This document shows, piece by piece, positions 1-12,300 of a stretch of DNA of 64,000 nt. Under the pieces are notes generated by a model. The model was not told where the DNA came from. It ran no database searches and saw nothing but the letters and a program-made list of their open reading frames with translations. The position numbers and the translations under genes are program-made. This DNA is from Ricinus communis (Eukaryota; Streptophyta; Magnoliopsida; Malpighiales; Euphorbiaceae), in assembly GCF_019578655.1 (NCBI RefSeq), contig NC_063263.1, positions 12,585,001-12,649,000 of the forward strand, in the 5' to 3' direction. Each line of letters starts with the position of its first letter. The first letter of the stretch is position 1.

Positions 1-1850
1 GCCTCTCCATGTATTTATCTAATAAGGGGACCACTACAATGGTTGCTTACACTTTTCTTTCCAATTTCTTCATTGAAAAAGAGAATAGCTTTTTTCTTTT
101 GGAAAAATGATACTAATTACTTTTATTATTGACTGTATTCTATATATTAGATTTAGTGAATCACAATTATTATCCTTTCAAATTTTCTTAGAGCAGCCTT
201 CTCTTTCGGCTATTTTATGAAGAAGTATTCAATTCATATTTATTTACTTTTGCTGGATAGATTTACAGAGAGAGGGCTTAAAATTTAAGGCTGCATTCAT
301 TTTCAAGCCACATAGAGATAGTGAAAGGAGTGGACCTGGCCTCATCCATAGGCAAGATCTCTTGGATTCTCTTTGTTTTCTTTGGATGTTGAAAGATGAT
401 ATTGCCTTTTCTCTTTCTTGGGCCCATTTCAGCTTTCTCTCTAATTCTTTTGTTTTTCCTTTTCTCCTCAAATTCTTTCAGATTTCTCTCTCCACCTTTC
501 ACATTGTGCAAGGTAGATACATAAAGAGCTAACCTAAGCTAAGACTCACAAAGATTCTTTTTGGCTATCTGTTTATTTTAGTGATCCATGAATGGTTTTT
601 GGTTTTGGTTTTCAGCAACTAGGCTTCTGTCTTTTACCTTTCAACAAGAATCCCGGAAATAAAGGATGAGTTAGACGGAGCATCCATCAGTTTATTTTTC
701 ATTTTATTATTTTAATTTCGATAATATTTAAAAGGTAAAATCTATGAATTTATGTACTATAAATAAATTTATCTTTATCTTTTTAAACTCGTTTTTATAA
801 AATATTTTTTTTCATTTCTTATTAGTTGTCTATCTTTTTAAATAAAAATAATTTTAATTATATATCACTTTTATATATTATATGTAACATTAATCTTTTC
901 TTTCTTATTTTACTCCTGTGTTGGAATAGATATAATGAATTTTGCAATATCGGTAGAATTGTAATTTAGTCTAATTTAGCTAATTTCTTTTTATAATTAA
1001 GCTTATTTAACAAGTTTTGAAATAATTTTAGAATTTTATCACTTAGGTCTGCACCTATTGATGATAGAATTTCATTTTTACTTAGGGAGGATAGATAGCA
1101 CATGAATGATTAGCTGATTATTTCCCATTTTGTTTTTGCCACGTGAGACTGATGTTGTTTTGCATTTGCTGAGACCCTGATTTGATTGTTCAGGTAGCAG
1201 GCTAACCGAATTGTGCCACGGTCAGACCAGTTTAGTTCACAAATCAATGTCCTTTCTAACCGGTGAAAGTTTGTGTGCAACCAATGCTTGCATTCTAAAG
1301 TTCGTTTTCTTTTTTGTTTATTTTTGGTGGCGGGTATGTCTTGATATTATTCCCGTCTAACTTAGTTTGGTGTCTCAGTATGGCCCTTTAAATATTCGCT
1401 GTTCAAGATGTGGCTTTCCTTTCATCTAGAAAATGCAATTCGCGCCCTTTTCTTATTCTCGTATTCAACGGACAGTTGTGCATATATATATAGCCCTTTT
1501 GCAACTCTGGTGGCGAAGTCCAAATCGTTGGTAGTTTTTTTGATGCAAATGCTATTAGCTTGGAATAATCTCGACGAGGGTGATTTTGCCATTGTTTGAT
1601 GTGTAGGATGGCATCAACGTAAGTATTTCATGCATGGGAAGTTCGTCATATATGTTGCCGTCGTCGATGGCATGCGGGGCTGTTGAGTTCCTCAATGAGT
1701 TTCGGCAAGCTGTTTATTGCTCTCAAGCCAAGCTGCTGGCCCCTGTCTTCTAGTTCTTGGTTTAAGCCAGTTGCGGGTGTGTATAATTAATGCTGTTGGA
1801 AAGGGGCTGCTGTGCTATTGCTGGGTGAGAATGTTGTAGTTTTATCGCAA
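1..1850. other. AT-rich sequence without a recognised gene
   Basis: Short open frames exist on the minus strand around 244-511 and on the plus strand around 1408-1599, but they show no domain, codon pattern or splice context that I recognise. The stretch from about 700 to 1050 is very AT-rich. From about 1150 to 1850 the base composition is more balanced, which could mean a decayed gene or element leading into the RNase H-like scrap downstream. No transcript can be supported from sequence alone. Confidence 0.5.
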
Positions 1851-1889
1851 CCAGGTCTCAGGTGGTCTGCATTTGATTGTGGAGTAGAG

Positions 1890-2070
1890 GAATGACAGTG
1901 GAAAGTGATTGCCTTGGAAACGGTGAAGCTGATACATATATGATTCCAATTTCAATACTGAAGCAAGTTTGCTAATATTGGATATATTTACAGAGGTGGC
2001 AGGTGTTTTGGCTTCCAGGCTGTTCGGAGGACTTCTAATCTTGCGGCTCATGCACTTGCTAGGTGTTAAA
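1890..2070 (+). pseudogene. Decayed RNase H-like (RVT_3 type) retroelement scrap
   Basis: Two short peptide signatures of the plant RNase H-like domain lie in order on the plus strand but in different frames. Near 1899 one frame reads VESDCL, matching the 'ESDCL' block around a catalytic Asp. From about 2010 to 2066 another frame reads GFQAVRRTSNLAAHALARC, matching the domain's C-terminal pattern V-R-x-x-N-x-x-AH-x-LAR, followed at once by a stop. In-frame stops and a frame change between them show it is not functional. Such domains are found at the end of plant LINE elements and as free RVT_3 genes. The call rests on two short motifs, so an intact relative cannot be named. Confidence 0.4.
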
Positions 2071-2169
2071 AAAAACAGAAAGAGGGACATGGAAGGCATG
2101 GCCTCAGACACTGCACAAGCTGGACTGGATTGCTTGTGCAGGCTTTTCATCACTGGCCAAGAGGGAAAG

Positions 2170-4363
2170 GGAGCAACCTTACCTGCAAAGCAGGAAAGGT
2201 CACTTCAACCTTTCCCCTCTCAGAAATATAGTCGTTGGCCATATATAAGCATCAATATAAGTTCTTCATCAGTTGTAACTAAACTCAGAATTTTTGTAAC
2301 ACATTCATCACTGTTTTATCAATACACGTATATACAAACTTTTTCACTAGGTTTGGATGTTATATGAGGATGAATGCCATGATTGGCTTCATGACTTTGT
2401 TTTCTCCTAATGTAATCGAATTGTTTGTGTTAAATGGTTAATTTGTATTACTATGTTAATTTTTTTTTCTTTTTTCAGTCAAACAAATAGGTAAGAGGAA
2501 GCCATCAGTGGTAGTGATTTCCGCTGAACATACCGACAATCGACAGGACTTCTACCTATGGACGTTGATTATACGAGCTTTCTTTCATTGCGAAATGTTT
2601 GTAGAACCATGCAAAACTTAAGATGGAACTCATGCTCATCACCGCAGCACCGCAGGAGCAAGTAAAAGAGACCCGGCCAATGTATGACCTTAGTCTTTAT
2701 AAGAGGCATAAATGTCTCAAAAAAACCGTCTCCCAGTTATCGAATCTAGGTTTTTTTGTGTGGTGAAAGCACATTTTACCAGTAAGCTATCATCCTCAAT
2801 TGGCTTAGTTTCTTCGTTTGCACTCTTTTTCTTTTAGTTTCTTCATTTGAACTCTTTTTTCTCTTTGAGATTTCTTTGCTAGATCTTTCTTGGAAGTATT
2901 TTAACGAGATAAACTTTTGATAAAGTGTTTATCAATACTAGCCTTCTTCATATTGAAGCTATCTTATTTATTTCTTAAAAAAAATAAATAAAACAGTGAG
3001 CACCAACTATTAATTATCATTAAATCTTAGGCTCATAATTATTTATGCGTGGCCATAGAATATGCAAAATAAACCCACCTTAACATAATCTTTGACACTA
3101 TCTTGCATAGAATAGCAAGCAAATTGCTTAAATCTCATCCCAGAAAAGCTTTAAAATCACTGGAGCAAACCCTTGCTCGAGATCAGGGAAATGATAAGAG
3201 TCACATTTTAAGTTGCCATCGCTCTTATGGAGACGTTAAAACTCTTATTTAACTTGTTCTTTAACTTGGTAGTTTATATTACAAAAACCTTTTAGAATAT
3301 TCATCAATAAATGAAATTAACTCATTAAAATTAATGGATTAAAAGGTAGGGACTTGAGACATTTCCATTGCTTAAACCCTAAGCTCTATATACTAACTGG
3401 ACATTTAGTATATTCTGGAATTTATGTAAATTTTTCATAATCATCTGAGACATTATATTAGTGAAGAGAGAATCGATGAGTGAAGTTCGAACTGAAATTT
3501 TTTGAGATCAGCAAAGATTTTACTACATGCATACATACGGCCACAAATATGCTTTCTGGGACTCATGTGGACAAGGAATCCCACTGCCCACTTATAATTC
3601 ATTTTCTTTCTTGTGTCATACCATTTGGCAGAACTAAATTATACTTTCCTAAGCAAAGAAGAGCTTTCATGAAGCTCTTTCTGAGTGAGACTACTATGTA
3701 TCCCCACATCCAGTCACCCCAACATATGCAGGATAAGTCTCAAATTCCATGTATTGGAGAAAAATACATGTCATGAAATTTTAAAAGTGGTTGTTGCAAA
3801 ATCCCTGGCAAGTAGCAGAGACTGCCTTTTGTTAATGCATTACAGTTTGACGAATGCTCTTCAAGATCCAAATATTGTGCAAACTAAGAACAACCAATCT
3901 TGACTAATGCTGCTGACAGGACTTAAGTAGCCGGTAAGTTAGCAGCATCTTGACAAGCTGCATCAGACATTCCCTGTGATCTACTTATGGTTTCTATCAA
4001 TATATTATGTATCAAATCCATGCATCCAGAACCATGATAATGAACAAATCGACAAATCTAAAGTGTTCTACTAAAGTGTTAAGTTACATATTCCAATCTC
4101 TCACTCTGTTATAAAAATAAATTTTCTTCTTGGAAGACCTTGCATTCTATCCAACCAAGAAACTACAATAACATCACAAATTTCACAACCCTAGATGTCA
4201 AACTTATAGATAGTTCAACCATTTCTCTTGCTTTATGATAATGCTATTACTTCCACTGTACCAATGATTCCTCACCAGCTTCTGCAAATTCAAGGAAAAT
4301 AAGATGAATTTAAAACAAATCTCCAAGATAGTTTTAACTCATCAAAAGAATTCCTTTTCAGAA
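2170..4363. other. Intergenic; no gene recognised, 3' flank of the stress-protein gene
   Basis: This stretch holds small open frames (for example 3480-3776 and 3685-3903, plus strand) with no recognisable domain. The part from about 4140 to 4363 lies just past the stop codon of the minus-strand universal stress protein gene and probably contains its 3' UTR. I see no tRNA, repeat array or transposon ends here. Confidence 0.5.
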
Positions 4364-5896
4364 TTACTTTTGACCTTTCCCAGGAACAATTATAACAGGT
4401 GCTGCTTTACAGTGGTGGAAGCAATACTCGCTCACACTTCCTTGCAGTACACTGTCAAGAAAAATTAATATTTTTTTAAAATTGAGATGAACTGTCAAAA
4501 ACTAAAAGCCATTACGTTGATGGATAGAGATAGAGTACCTTTGCACTAAGCCTCTGCCTCTAGTGCCCATAACCACAGCCGCTGGCCTTAAACTTTCTGC
4601 TTCTTTGCAAATAACTTTACCTGCATCCCCTTGCACGATTCGAGCCACACTCTTCACCTATTTCAATACAATCAACAAATATGTGAGAGAATTATGCCAT
4701 TTTTAAATTATTTCATGACATAATTTGCTTGGCTATGATCCCTCTTGATTAAGATCAGCAGTTTATTATATTTGGCGATGTGAATGATTGAATTAGAGCA
4801 TTAACAACATAAGCTAATGTAAACAAAAAAGATTATGAATGCAAAATTGCATCATACGTTGGGAGCCGTATGTGATATTTCAAACCCTTCAAAAAATTAG
4901 CAATCAACTTGCAAGGAACAAAGAAATGCACCATGGAATCTGTATAATGAGCCAAAAATGTAGTTTGAGACCTTGGCCTTATAAGAACAATTAGCTGGCA
5001 GGTATCCTTGACCATTGCCAAATCCCAACTACGGGAAGGAATCCTTGAACTCATCAATGACCATTCATATTGGAATAGGAATAGGAGATATAAATGAAGA
5101 ACAAGTGGCAAAGAGTTGTCTAATCCGTAACTTTAATAAGGATGTACACTGAATCAACCACATAAACCTAGCAATCAAGCGTTTATTCCAAATCTCAACA
5201 ACTTGAATCTTTTAATAGTTCTACTGCATCAGAAAGGAATATAATTATTAGGTGAAAATAGAATGCTAAAATAATTTTGCCTAGCTCGACTGGTATATAA
5301 TAGCTGCAATCCAAAAGATGAACATATAAGAAATGAAAAGTTTCTAGTACCTTTTCCAAATCCAAGATATCATTCAATTCATCTCGAACAATTAAATTAA
5401 AAGATGTGGTATTTACTTAGATTAGCTCAAAATCTAGCAGCCAAATTTCAAGTGATTTAACATAAACTGTTGGAATCTGCTGAAAAAGGTGGTTCACTCA
5501 CCATGGCAACTTGAAAAGCCTCCACAGCAAGCTTCTCCATAAGACCTTGAGCCATCTCATACACAATATCATTCTTGACACCTAAAGATAGACCCAAAAT
5601 AAGAAAATCGACCCCAATCATTCCAAACAATAAAAGACCCAAAAAGACAGAAAAACAGACATACTGGAAACAGCATGGACAAGATGGATAGTATCAGCTA
5701 ATCTGCAAAGATGAATCATAGCCCAATCAAAGGCATGCTTGCTGTTGGGTCCATGATCGATAGCTATAAGTATATCTCTGCCTCTTCTCCTTTCTCCACT
5801 CTCCCTTTCAAGCTCTGGTTCTGGAACTATTGGGATCAATGATGGCAGATTCACTTCTTTCCAATCGTACTCTTCCTCCTCATTAAGTACCTCCAT
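4364..5896 (-). CDS. Universal stress protein, RD2-like (UspA domain)
   Basis: Small soluble UspA-fold protein of the plant ATP-binding type, expected to act in stress responses in the cytosol. Four exons keep frame: 5665-5896, 5502-5581, 4539-4657 and 4364-4451, giving 172 residues. The start follows an in-frame ATG opening with MEVLNEEEEYDW. Residues 39-45 (GRDILIA) form the first beta strand. The nucleotide loop G-2x-G-9x-G-S is intact as G135, G138, G148 and S149, so ATP binding is likely. The acidic leader before the domain and the C-terminal VIIVPGK are as I remember for Arabidopsis RD2 (At2g21620), a desiccation-responsive gene. A pectinesterase follows, as in the Arabidopsis neighbourhood. 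The open frame at 4833-5111 lies inside the third intron. Exact biochemical role of the family is not settled. Confidence 0.9.
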
Positions 5897-7970
5897 TTTT
5901 GTTTCCTACTTTGTTTTTTTTGTTTCCAATTGTACTCCACTCCTTGTTTTTGTGCTATATTTCCAAAGATCCTTTTTTTTTTTTTTTGTCTATTGGTGAT
6001 TATGGTTTTCGTTTTACCCTGGTTTTGTTGAAGGTAAATTGATCAAGGACAATTCTGTCAGCCGCCGAAAGTGGCTTGTTTGACATGTGTTAATATTAGA
6101 TTAAAAAACTAGGAAAATTACAAAGTTCAATGAAAAATACAAAAGAAAGACATGCCTTTCGCACGTTATGACCATGGATCTCCGTTACTTTCTTCTTTTT
6201 TTTTTCTTTTTCCATAAGCCCATAGGAAGCGAAGCTTGTAACTGAGTCATCTATTCCGAGTCGTAGTCCTAGTACAAGGACTTTGACATGTAAAAATCTT
6301 GATATATAATAACAAAAGGTGTTCGGTGGGTTGTCTATTTTTCTCTTTCTCTCGAAGCTTCCCGCCTATCATTTTCTATACTTCGACTTTGAGTCTACTG
6401 GTAGAAATAATGTTTGGTGGGTAAAAGCTTACACAATGGCGCTTTCTCTTTCTTGTGTGTTTTTGGTGGATATGGTGTTATGGGTTTAGTTTTATTAAAC
6501 GAGTACCCTTTTGTTTAGGTTGTGGGTTTTTGATATTGTAAGGTGCAAGGATGGTTGCTAGCTTTGGTCCGATCAGCGATGTTTAGAACTCAATACTGCT
6601 TGCCTTCCCATGAGATGCTGTAACTTGACAGAAATTGGTGGAAGGAGCTGGTTACATAGGAAGAGTATAATTAAAGAGGAATTTATGTTGCTAATGGCTG
6701 TTGCGGTTCAAATTGGTAAGTTAAGAGAATTGGGTATGGCACCGTCCGTCCGCCTGTAAATTTGATGATATAACAGGACCTTCATTTCTGACTGGAGTAC
6801 CTCTGGTGGTCCAATATTTCCTTTTCTTTGTAAGCCTATGGGCTGAATTAAGCGTAAGCTTCAAGCCCGTTTACAAGAAGACACCAGACATTCGTTTTTA
6901 GGCTATTTCCAACCTTATACTACTTTTGGTAATTCTTTGCTGTAAGATTTCACGTCCGATTGTTAATAATGTGAAAAATAAAATCTCTAACTTTACTTCA
7001 TTTTCTCACTAATCAAAAATTGAATAAAATAGAAACTCATTTCTCATACTCATTATCTTTCTTTTAACTGCTTTTAAATTCTTATAAAAAATAAAGTAAT
7101 TAAAGTTTTGACGCCTAAAATGTCAAATATTATGAGGAAATGATACAGTTTTTCGAGGGAAAAGAAACTGTCCTACATGCCATTTATTGTGGTGCATTTT
7201 TCTGATATTGAAATAATTAAAGTTTTGACACCTAAAAATGTCAAATATTATGATTTTTAATTAAAAAAGTTTTGACACCTCCATAAGGTTTGTCCTATCA
7301 CACACTTTCATTTCTGTGTTTTTTAGACTAAGAGTTGATTAACCAGAACACTATTTTATCAAACAATATACCAAATGCATTAGTAGGGCAAACCTCAAAG
7401 AGATATTTGTAATTCTATTTGTAAAAGGTTAATTACAAAATCACCCCAACTAAAATCACCTCGGTCGCTAAAATTTCAAAACTTACTAGAAAAGAATGGA
7501 GTCTTTACAAAGTAATTCTTGAAATGCGGACAATTTTAAGGATTTAAGTGTATTGTATTTTAATAATTTAGGTATTAAAATGCAAGATGTTTACTAAATT
7601 AGAGTGACATGATTACAAATGTTAGTGCAGTATACATTTAAACTTTCATAATTAAGGGACTAAAATATATAGGTTTAACAAATCTCTGACATCCAAAATC
7701 GCTAATTTTAAGTTAGCAAGGACTCGAGTGTTATTCAGGTTAAACTTTAGGGGTTCTTTTTCTGGTTTTCATTTTATGGGCATAGCTCCCTCCCACCCCG
7801 ACTTACCCAAGTCTAATTTCGCCGGAAACACATTCAATCTGGTTAAAAAAAAACATACAGATTCAAAAAGAAAAAGAAAAACAGATCTCAGTGAATTTAT
7901 AGTCAGAAGCAGTACTCATAGTTCATGCCAAAAATAAGAAAAACGAAAACAAGAATCGTACAAAAGAAAA
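5897..7970. other. Intergenic between stress-protein gene and snoRNA gene
   Basis: The first few hundred bases should hold the promoter and 5' UTR of the minus-strand universal stress protein gene, including T-rich runs near 5970 and 6190. No coding region is recognised. A repeated AT-rich unit around 7096-7283 is listed separately. The open frame at 7728-7937 has no recognisable domain and lies beyond the 3' end of the snoRNA. Confidence 0.5.
7096..7283. repeat. Direct repeat of a ~40-bp AT-rich unit, two copies plus a partial third
   Basis: The unit containing AATTAAAGTTTTGACRCCTA followed by AATGTCAAATATTATGA occurs at 7096-7134 and 7214-7253, with near identity and about 117 bp between starts. 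A partial third copy, AAAGTTTTGACACCTCC, begins near 7266. This could be a decayed tandem duplication or parts of a small element; no terminal inverted repeats were found. Confidence 0.7.
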
Positions 7971-7971
7971 G

Positions 7972-8079
7972 GAGAAGGGAGCTCAGAAAACTAAAGAATG
8001 GAAAGAGGATTTGTCCTCATAATGATAGGTATCAGATTAACGAGATTATTTTTATCTCATCATCACAGCATCCCTTCTC
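7972..8079 (-). ncRNA. Box C/D snoRNA, likely guide for 2'-O-methylation of 25S rRNA
   Basis: Read on the minus strand, a box C (GTGATGA, 8060-8066), an internal D' box (CTGA, 8032-8035), a weak C' region near 8014-8020 and a terminal D box (CTGA, 7983-7986) occur in the right order, 84 nt from C to D. The flanks 8071-8079 and 7972-7980 are perfectly complementary over nine bases (GAGAAGGGA with TCCCTTCTC), forming the terminal stem. Just upstream of D' the RNA reads AATCTCGTTAAT(C), complementary to the conserved 25S segment GATTAACGAGATT as I remember it. The fifth base from D' would place methylation on an A of the TTAA (Am near yeast position 2640, snR68-like; position from memory). The region upstream of D gave no rRNA match. 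A TATA box, telobox and site II motif lie upstream, so it appears to be an independent Pol II gene. Confidence 0.75.
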
Positions 8080-8211
8080 TCTTTTCTTATGCTAAGATTC
8101 ATAATATTGATCATTTATAGTAATGAATAAGTAGAAGAAAGATAGAGAACGGAACAGCAGATCCCTGTTCCAATTGTACAACAGAAGCTGCAAACAGAGT
8201 CGAGAGTTTTT

Positions 8212-8254
8212 AGGTTAGGGTTTTTGCATTTGCGTTTGCTCTGCTCTTTAAATA
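8212..8254 (-). promoter_or_regulatory. snoRNA promoter core: TATA box and telobox
   Basis: On the minus strand a TATTTAAA element (8247-8254) is followed, at about the expected transcription start, by AAAAACCCTAACCT (8212-8225), a telobox (AAACCCTAA). This pair is characteristic of plant ribosomal-protein and snoRNA promoters. It sits about 130 bases upstream of the snoRNA terminal stem, so the primary transcript probably has a short leader trimmed during processing. Confidence 0.7.
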
Positions 8255-8422
8255 GCGAGAGGATTAATGACTCCTCCTTTCGTATATTTACTCAAATGTC
8301 CTCCAAACTCGTCATTTTTTTCTTCTTTACCCTTGTGAAGGAACATGGACCTCATAGCTAAACCATGTCGAGTGTTTGAGGCCGTAATTTCGATTAGCCA
8401 GGGTTCAATTTGTAAAGATTCT

Positions 8423-8428
8423 GGCCCA
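8423..8428 (-). promoter_or_regulatory. Site II element (TGGGCC) upstream of the snoRNA
   Basis: A TGGGCC hexamer on the minus strand lies about 170 bases upstream of the snoRNA TATA box. Site II elements act with teloboxes in plant translation-machinery promoters and are bound by TCP factors. A single hexamer can occur by chance, so support comes from the context. Confidence 0.45.
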
Positions 8429-8479
8429 AAAGAGTTGGACCTCAGGTTCAGGTTCAATCTCACAACCATTTAACTGTAA

Positions 8480-10590
8480 AAATAAAATAAAAAATTATAA
8501 AGTAAATAGAAGTAAAGTTTAAAGAGGTAAGATAAAATTTTAAATTTTATTTTATTTATAAAAAATAGATGGTAAATTAATCTCTTTTAACCTGCCAATT
8601 TAAACATATTTGAAGATTTTTTTTAAAGCTTCCCAAAACCTTAATTTTCAATAAGAGTTGGAGGTTTCAAAACCTTATAAAACTCCAGAAAATCTTGAAA
8701 AATCTCTATCCAAATATTTTGTTAAGGGAGAGAAATAATTAGAACTTCTATATTATGATTTTATCTATGTAAACCGTAATTATAAATAATAGTATTTAAG
8801 AGTTATTTGGTTCGTGAAAAATAGATATAAATAATATTAGGAATGGAGTAATTATCTTATTCTATAAATAGAAATCACCCATTTCTCCTTTGCCTAAATA
8901 ACATTTCTTTGATTTCAATCAATTATAATAATCAAACAATTAAAATACAATTTATTATTTATATTTATATTATCCTTTTATATATGATAAATTAAATATT
9001 ATTATTAATATTAAAAATTAATAAAATCTGATTTTCATTTTACATTGAACCAAATAATATATAAAAGTTAACTTTTTCGATTTTTTTTTTCCATATTTCT
9101 ATTTTCAATCATGACTTTAAACCAAATAAACTTTTAATATAAGTATTCTATATTTAGGGATTTATAATTGATATATATATTTTAACTATTTGATACCAGC
9201 AACAACAGAAAAGGATAAGCTTAAGCTTGTTTTATAGCTGGAAGTATTTTGTGTTCGGGACAGTATAAGACAAGCTCTAGTTTATATAGTTTAGTCGAAT
9301 TAGAGAAACTAATTCGTCTAGTTTCTTGTGTTGCTTGTTAGTGGGAACAAAAATTAACATACCAAGAATGAGCTGCCGCTATGACTTCTTCTCCTGGTTT
9401 TCAGGACACGATGCCTTTAAACTGAAATTACTTGTTCAAATGGTTGCAGCTGCTCTTATTTATTTAATTTTTCAAGTTCTCACATATATCCCTGCAAACT
9501 CAAATGTGCTTCTTAATAATTTAGGAACTCTATAAAATCCATTCTTGAAGCAATTTTCTTGACATTTGTTTATATTATCTTAATTCTAGATTTGAACTTT
9601 GAGGTTCAAAATTATTAGCAGATGGACCAATCTTTAATATATGAGTACATAAAATGCTAAGAACTATATAGAGATATATAAATAATTTCTGAGGGGCTAC
9701 AGGTATATTTCTTTTTGAAAAAATAATTAAATTTTATAGGTAATCTTTTAGTTTGAATCTCTTTTTGGGCTTTTGAATTCCTCATGCATAATGTATTTCA
9801 AAATTTATAAGGTCTGTGTGAGAATGCATATAAGAGATAGACAGGAACTCTTTAATTACCATTGAGATAATAAGCATTACATTTCTTTTCTTTTCTTTTT
9901 TTACTAATATAAATATTCAAGGTAATTTTCATTACTCATCTAAGGTTTGAAGAAATACAACGATGGAGCGTTGCATTCAAAATTTGAAAATTTACTGGTC
10001 CTTTTCTGGGTGTTTCCTTCATCTTTAAACAAAAAAGAACAGAAAAAAAAAAAAAGATTGACAATTTGTAAGGTTAATGGAACGAATGTGCCTAGCTTGA
10101 TATCAACTCATGCATCCTGATTCATTATTTGAAAATATGCATGCATTTAGAAGTGTGGATCGGGACTGACTCATGTCTTGGAGCAACCTTACCTGCTAAT
10201 TCATTTACTATATTCTAAACCGCCTACCACCACCACTGTTACTCAACTCGTTCATATATCTTATGTGGCAGATGATATTATTACTTAGTTTCTAATTAAT
10301 AAACTTCAGTGTTATTAATTCAGATACATGATATATGGAACAGAATGAATTGTTCTTCTGACCAGTTGAATTTTGAATAATATCTCTGATCTGCATGCAT
10401 GCTTACGTTAGGACAGCCTTTTCTCTGAGCTTCAACAGCAAGAAATCGGCGAAGGTCTTCCCTAATCACTATATATATACATTAGATTAAGCACCTTTTT
10501 GCTTCATTCCTTCACTAATTCATATAATTTAATAACCCTTTTTAGCATATCCTCTGGGTTTTAGCCGATCGAGACAGAAAGTAATCACAT
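8480..10590. other. AT-rich intergenic and pectinesterase promoter
   Basis: Strongly AT-rich, especially 8480-9200, with no recognised coding region. The open frame at 9326-9535 shows no domain. The last few hundred bases before 10591 should contain the pectinesterase promoter; an ATATATATA stretch near 10471-10480 is a reasonable TATA region given the start codon about 110 bases on. Confidence 0.5.
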
Positions 10591-12300
10591 ATGCACACGG
10601 GTTCAGCTACAATGAAGATTTGTGGTTACACTTTTATCATTTTAGCATATATAATTGCTTTAGCTTCCACCGTTGCTGCTGCTGCCACAGCTTCCATAGA
10701 CCTGTCAACTGCCATTCTCATAAGGGTTGATCAATCTGGTAAAGGAGATTTTAAGACAATACAAGATGCCATAGACTCCGTTCCTCCTAATAACTCTCAA
10801 TTAGTATTCATTTGGGTTAAGCCTGGAATATACAGGTTTGTATCTGCAATACCAAGATAATAAATAATTACGTGTCTGTGCATGTTCTCACTGAACCGTT
10901 TTTCTATAATATTTTGTTTCCAATCTGTAGAGAACGAGTTGTTGTTCCTGCTGATAAGCCCTTCATAACATTGAGTGGCACTACGGCCTCCAATACCATA
11001 ATCACATGGAGCGCTGGAGGGGATATATATGAGTCTCCAACACTATCTGTATTGGCTTCTGATTTCGTCGGACGATATCTCACAATTCAGGTATACATAT
11101 ATATATATATATACATATTTCCTTTCGTTTAGTTCCTTGCAGGAGTGTAACTGCAGCCTATTTCTTCATCTTTTTCTTATCTAAACTTTTGCAATGACTA
11201 AACAGTTTGCATATGTGCATATGTTTATTATCTACACAGAATACATTTGGGAGTGGTGACAAAGCTGTTGCACTAAGGGTATCAGGAGATAAAGCTGCGT
11301 TCTATGGTTGTAGAATTCTCTCTTATCAAGACACTCTCTTGGACGAAACAGGATCACATTATTATAGCAATTGCTACATTGAAGGAGCTACTGATTTCAT
11401 ATGCGGAAACGCTGCTTCACTCTTTGAAGTACGTTGGCACTTAAATCAATGTTTCTAAGTCTTTATCCATATATATATATAATATCCAAAAAGAATGCTA
11501 AATCAGTAGAATAATGTTGATCAATTAATAACGCACATATATATCTCAATCTGTGTGCATACAGAAATGCCATCTGCATTCGATTTCCAGGAACAATGGA
11601 TCAATTACTGCTCAACACAGAGCTTCTCAGTCAGACAATACAGGTTTCACCTTCTTGGGTAGCAAGATCACTGGCATTGGAAGTGCCTATTTAGGGAGGC
11701 CATGGGGTGCTTATTCTAGAGTCGTGTTTGCCCTTAGCTACATGTCTGGTGTCATAGTCCCGCCTGGATGGGATAGCTGGTCTGGCCAAACCAGGCAAAG
11801 GTATAAATACACACGTACATATATTTAATCCATCCTTTCTTTAGTTAATGCACGTCCCAATAACTAGTTTAATATCATATCACAAGATTACTTCGAGTAT
11901 AATAGCAGAATATTTTTACTCAAGTCTGTGTATGAGACAAAGATAAAGCTAATGACCCTTTAGACTAAACAATAAACAATAATCCAAGCATCTGAATATA
12001 TTTTTTTTCCATTTTCTTCATAAGTATGTTTCCTGGTGCTACTTCTTAAAATCGATTAATGATTTTTATTATGTTTTCTTGGATGACAGTACGGTGTTCT
12101 ATGCGGAATACAAGTGTTATGGTCCTGGAGTAGTTAAATCAAAGAGGGTTGAATGGTCACATGAGTTATCCGCTGAAGAGGCTGCACCCTTCTTAACCAA
12201 GGACATGATTGGGGGTCAAAGTTGGCTTAGGCCTGATCCAGCCTACTTTAAAAGAAGAGGCTTAAAGTTGACTGTCAAGGCTCATCTTGGCAACAACTAG
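10591..12300 (+). CDS. Pectinesterase (pectin methylesterase), PME11-like, no pro-region
   Basis: Removes methyl esters from homogalacturonan in the cell wall. Five exons keep frame: 10591-10835, 10931-11090, 11240-11428, 11565-11800 and 12090-12300, giving 346 residues. A second ATG at 10612 (MKICGY) may be the true start; either way a hydrophobic signal peptide follows, then the CE8 domain starts at once ([16 protein letters not shown]), so there is no inhibitor-like pro-region. Family motifs present: Q165-D166-T-L with the catalytic acid Asp, G184-ATDFICG with the second Asp D187, Q215 of AQHR, and L241-GRPWG with the substrate Arg R243. Cys190 replaces the usual Phe of DFIFG; I recall the same DFICG in Arabidopsis PME11 (At2g21610), so this looks clade-specific rather than a defect. 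It neighbours the RD2-like gene as in Arabidopsis. Confidence 0.93.

Noticed and set aside
4833..5111. 92-residue minus-strand frame inside the universal stress protein gene
   Set aside because: It lies within the third intron; the flanking exons join in frame without it and no domain is seen.
7728..7937. 69-residue plus-strand frame
   Set aside because: No domain; Lys-rich end comes from an A-rich run.
8248..8469. 73-residue minus-strand frame upstream of the snoRNA
   Set aside because: It overlaps the snoRNA promoter (TATA and site II) and resembles no family I know.
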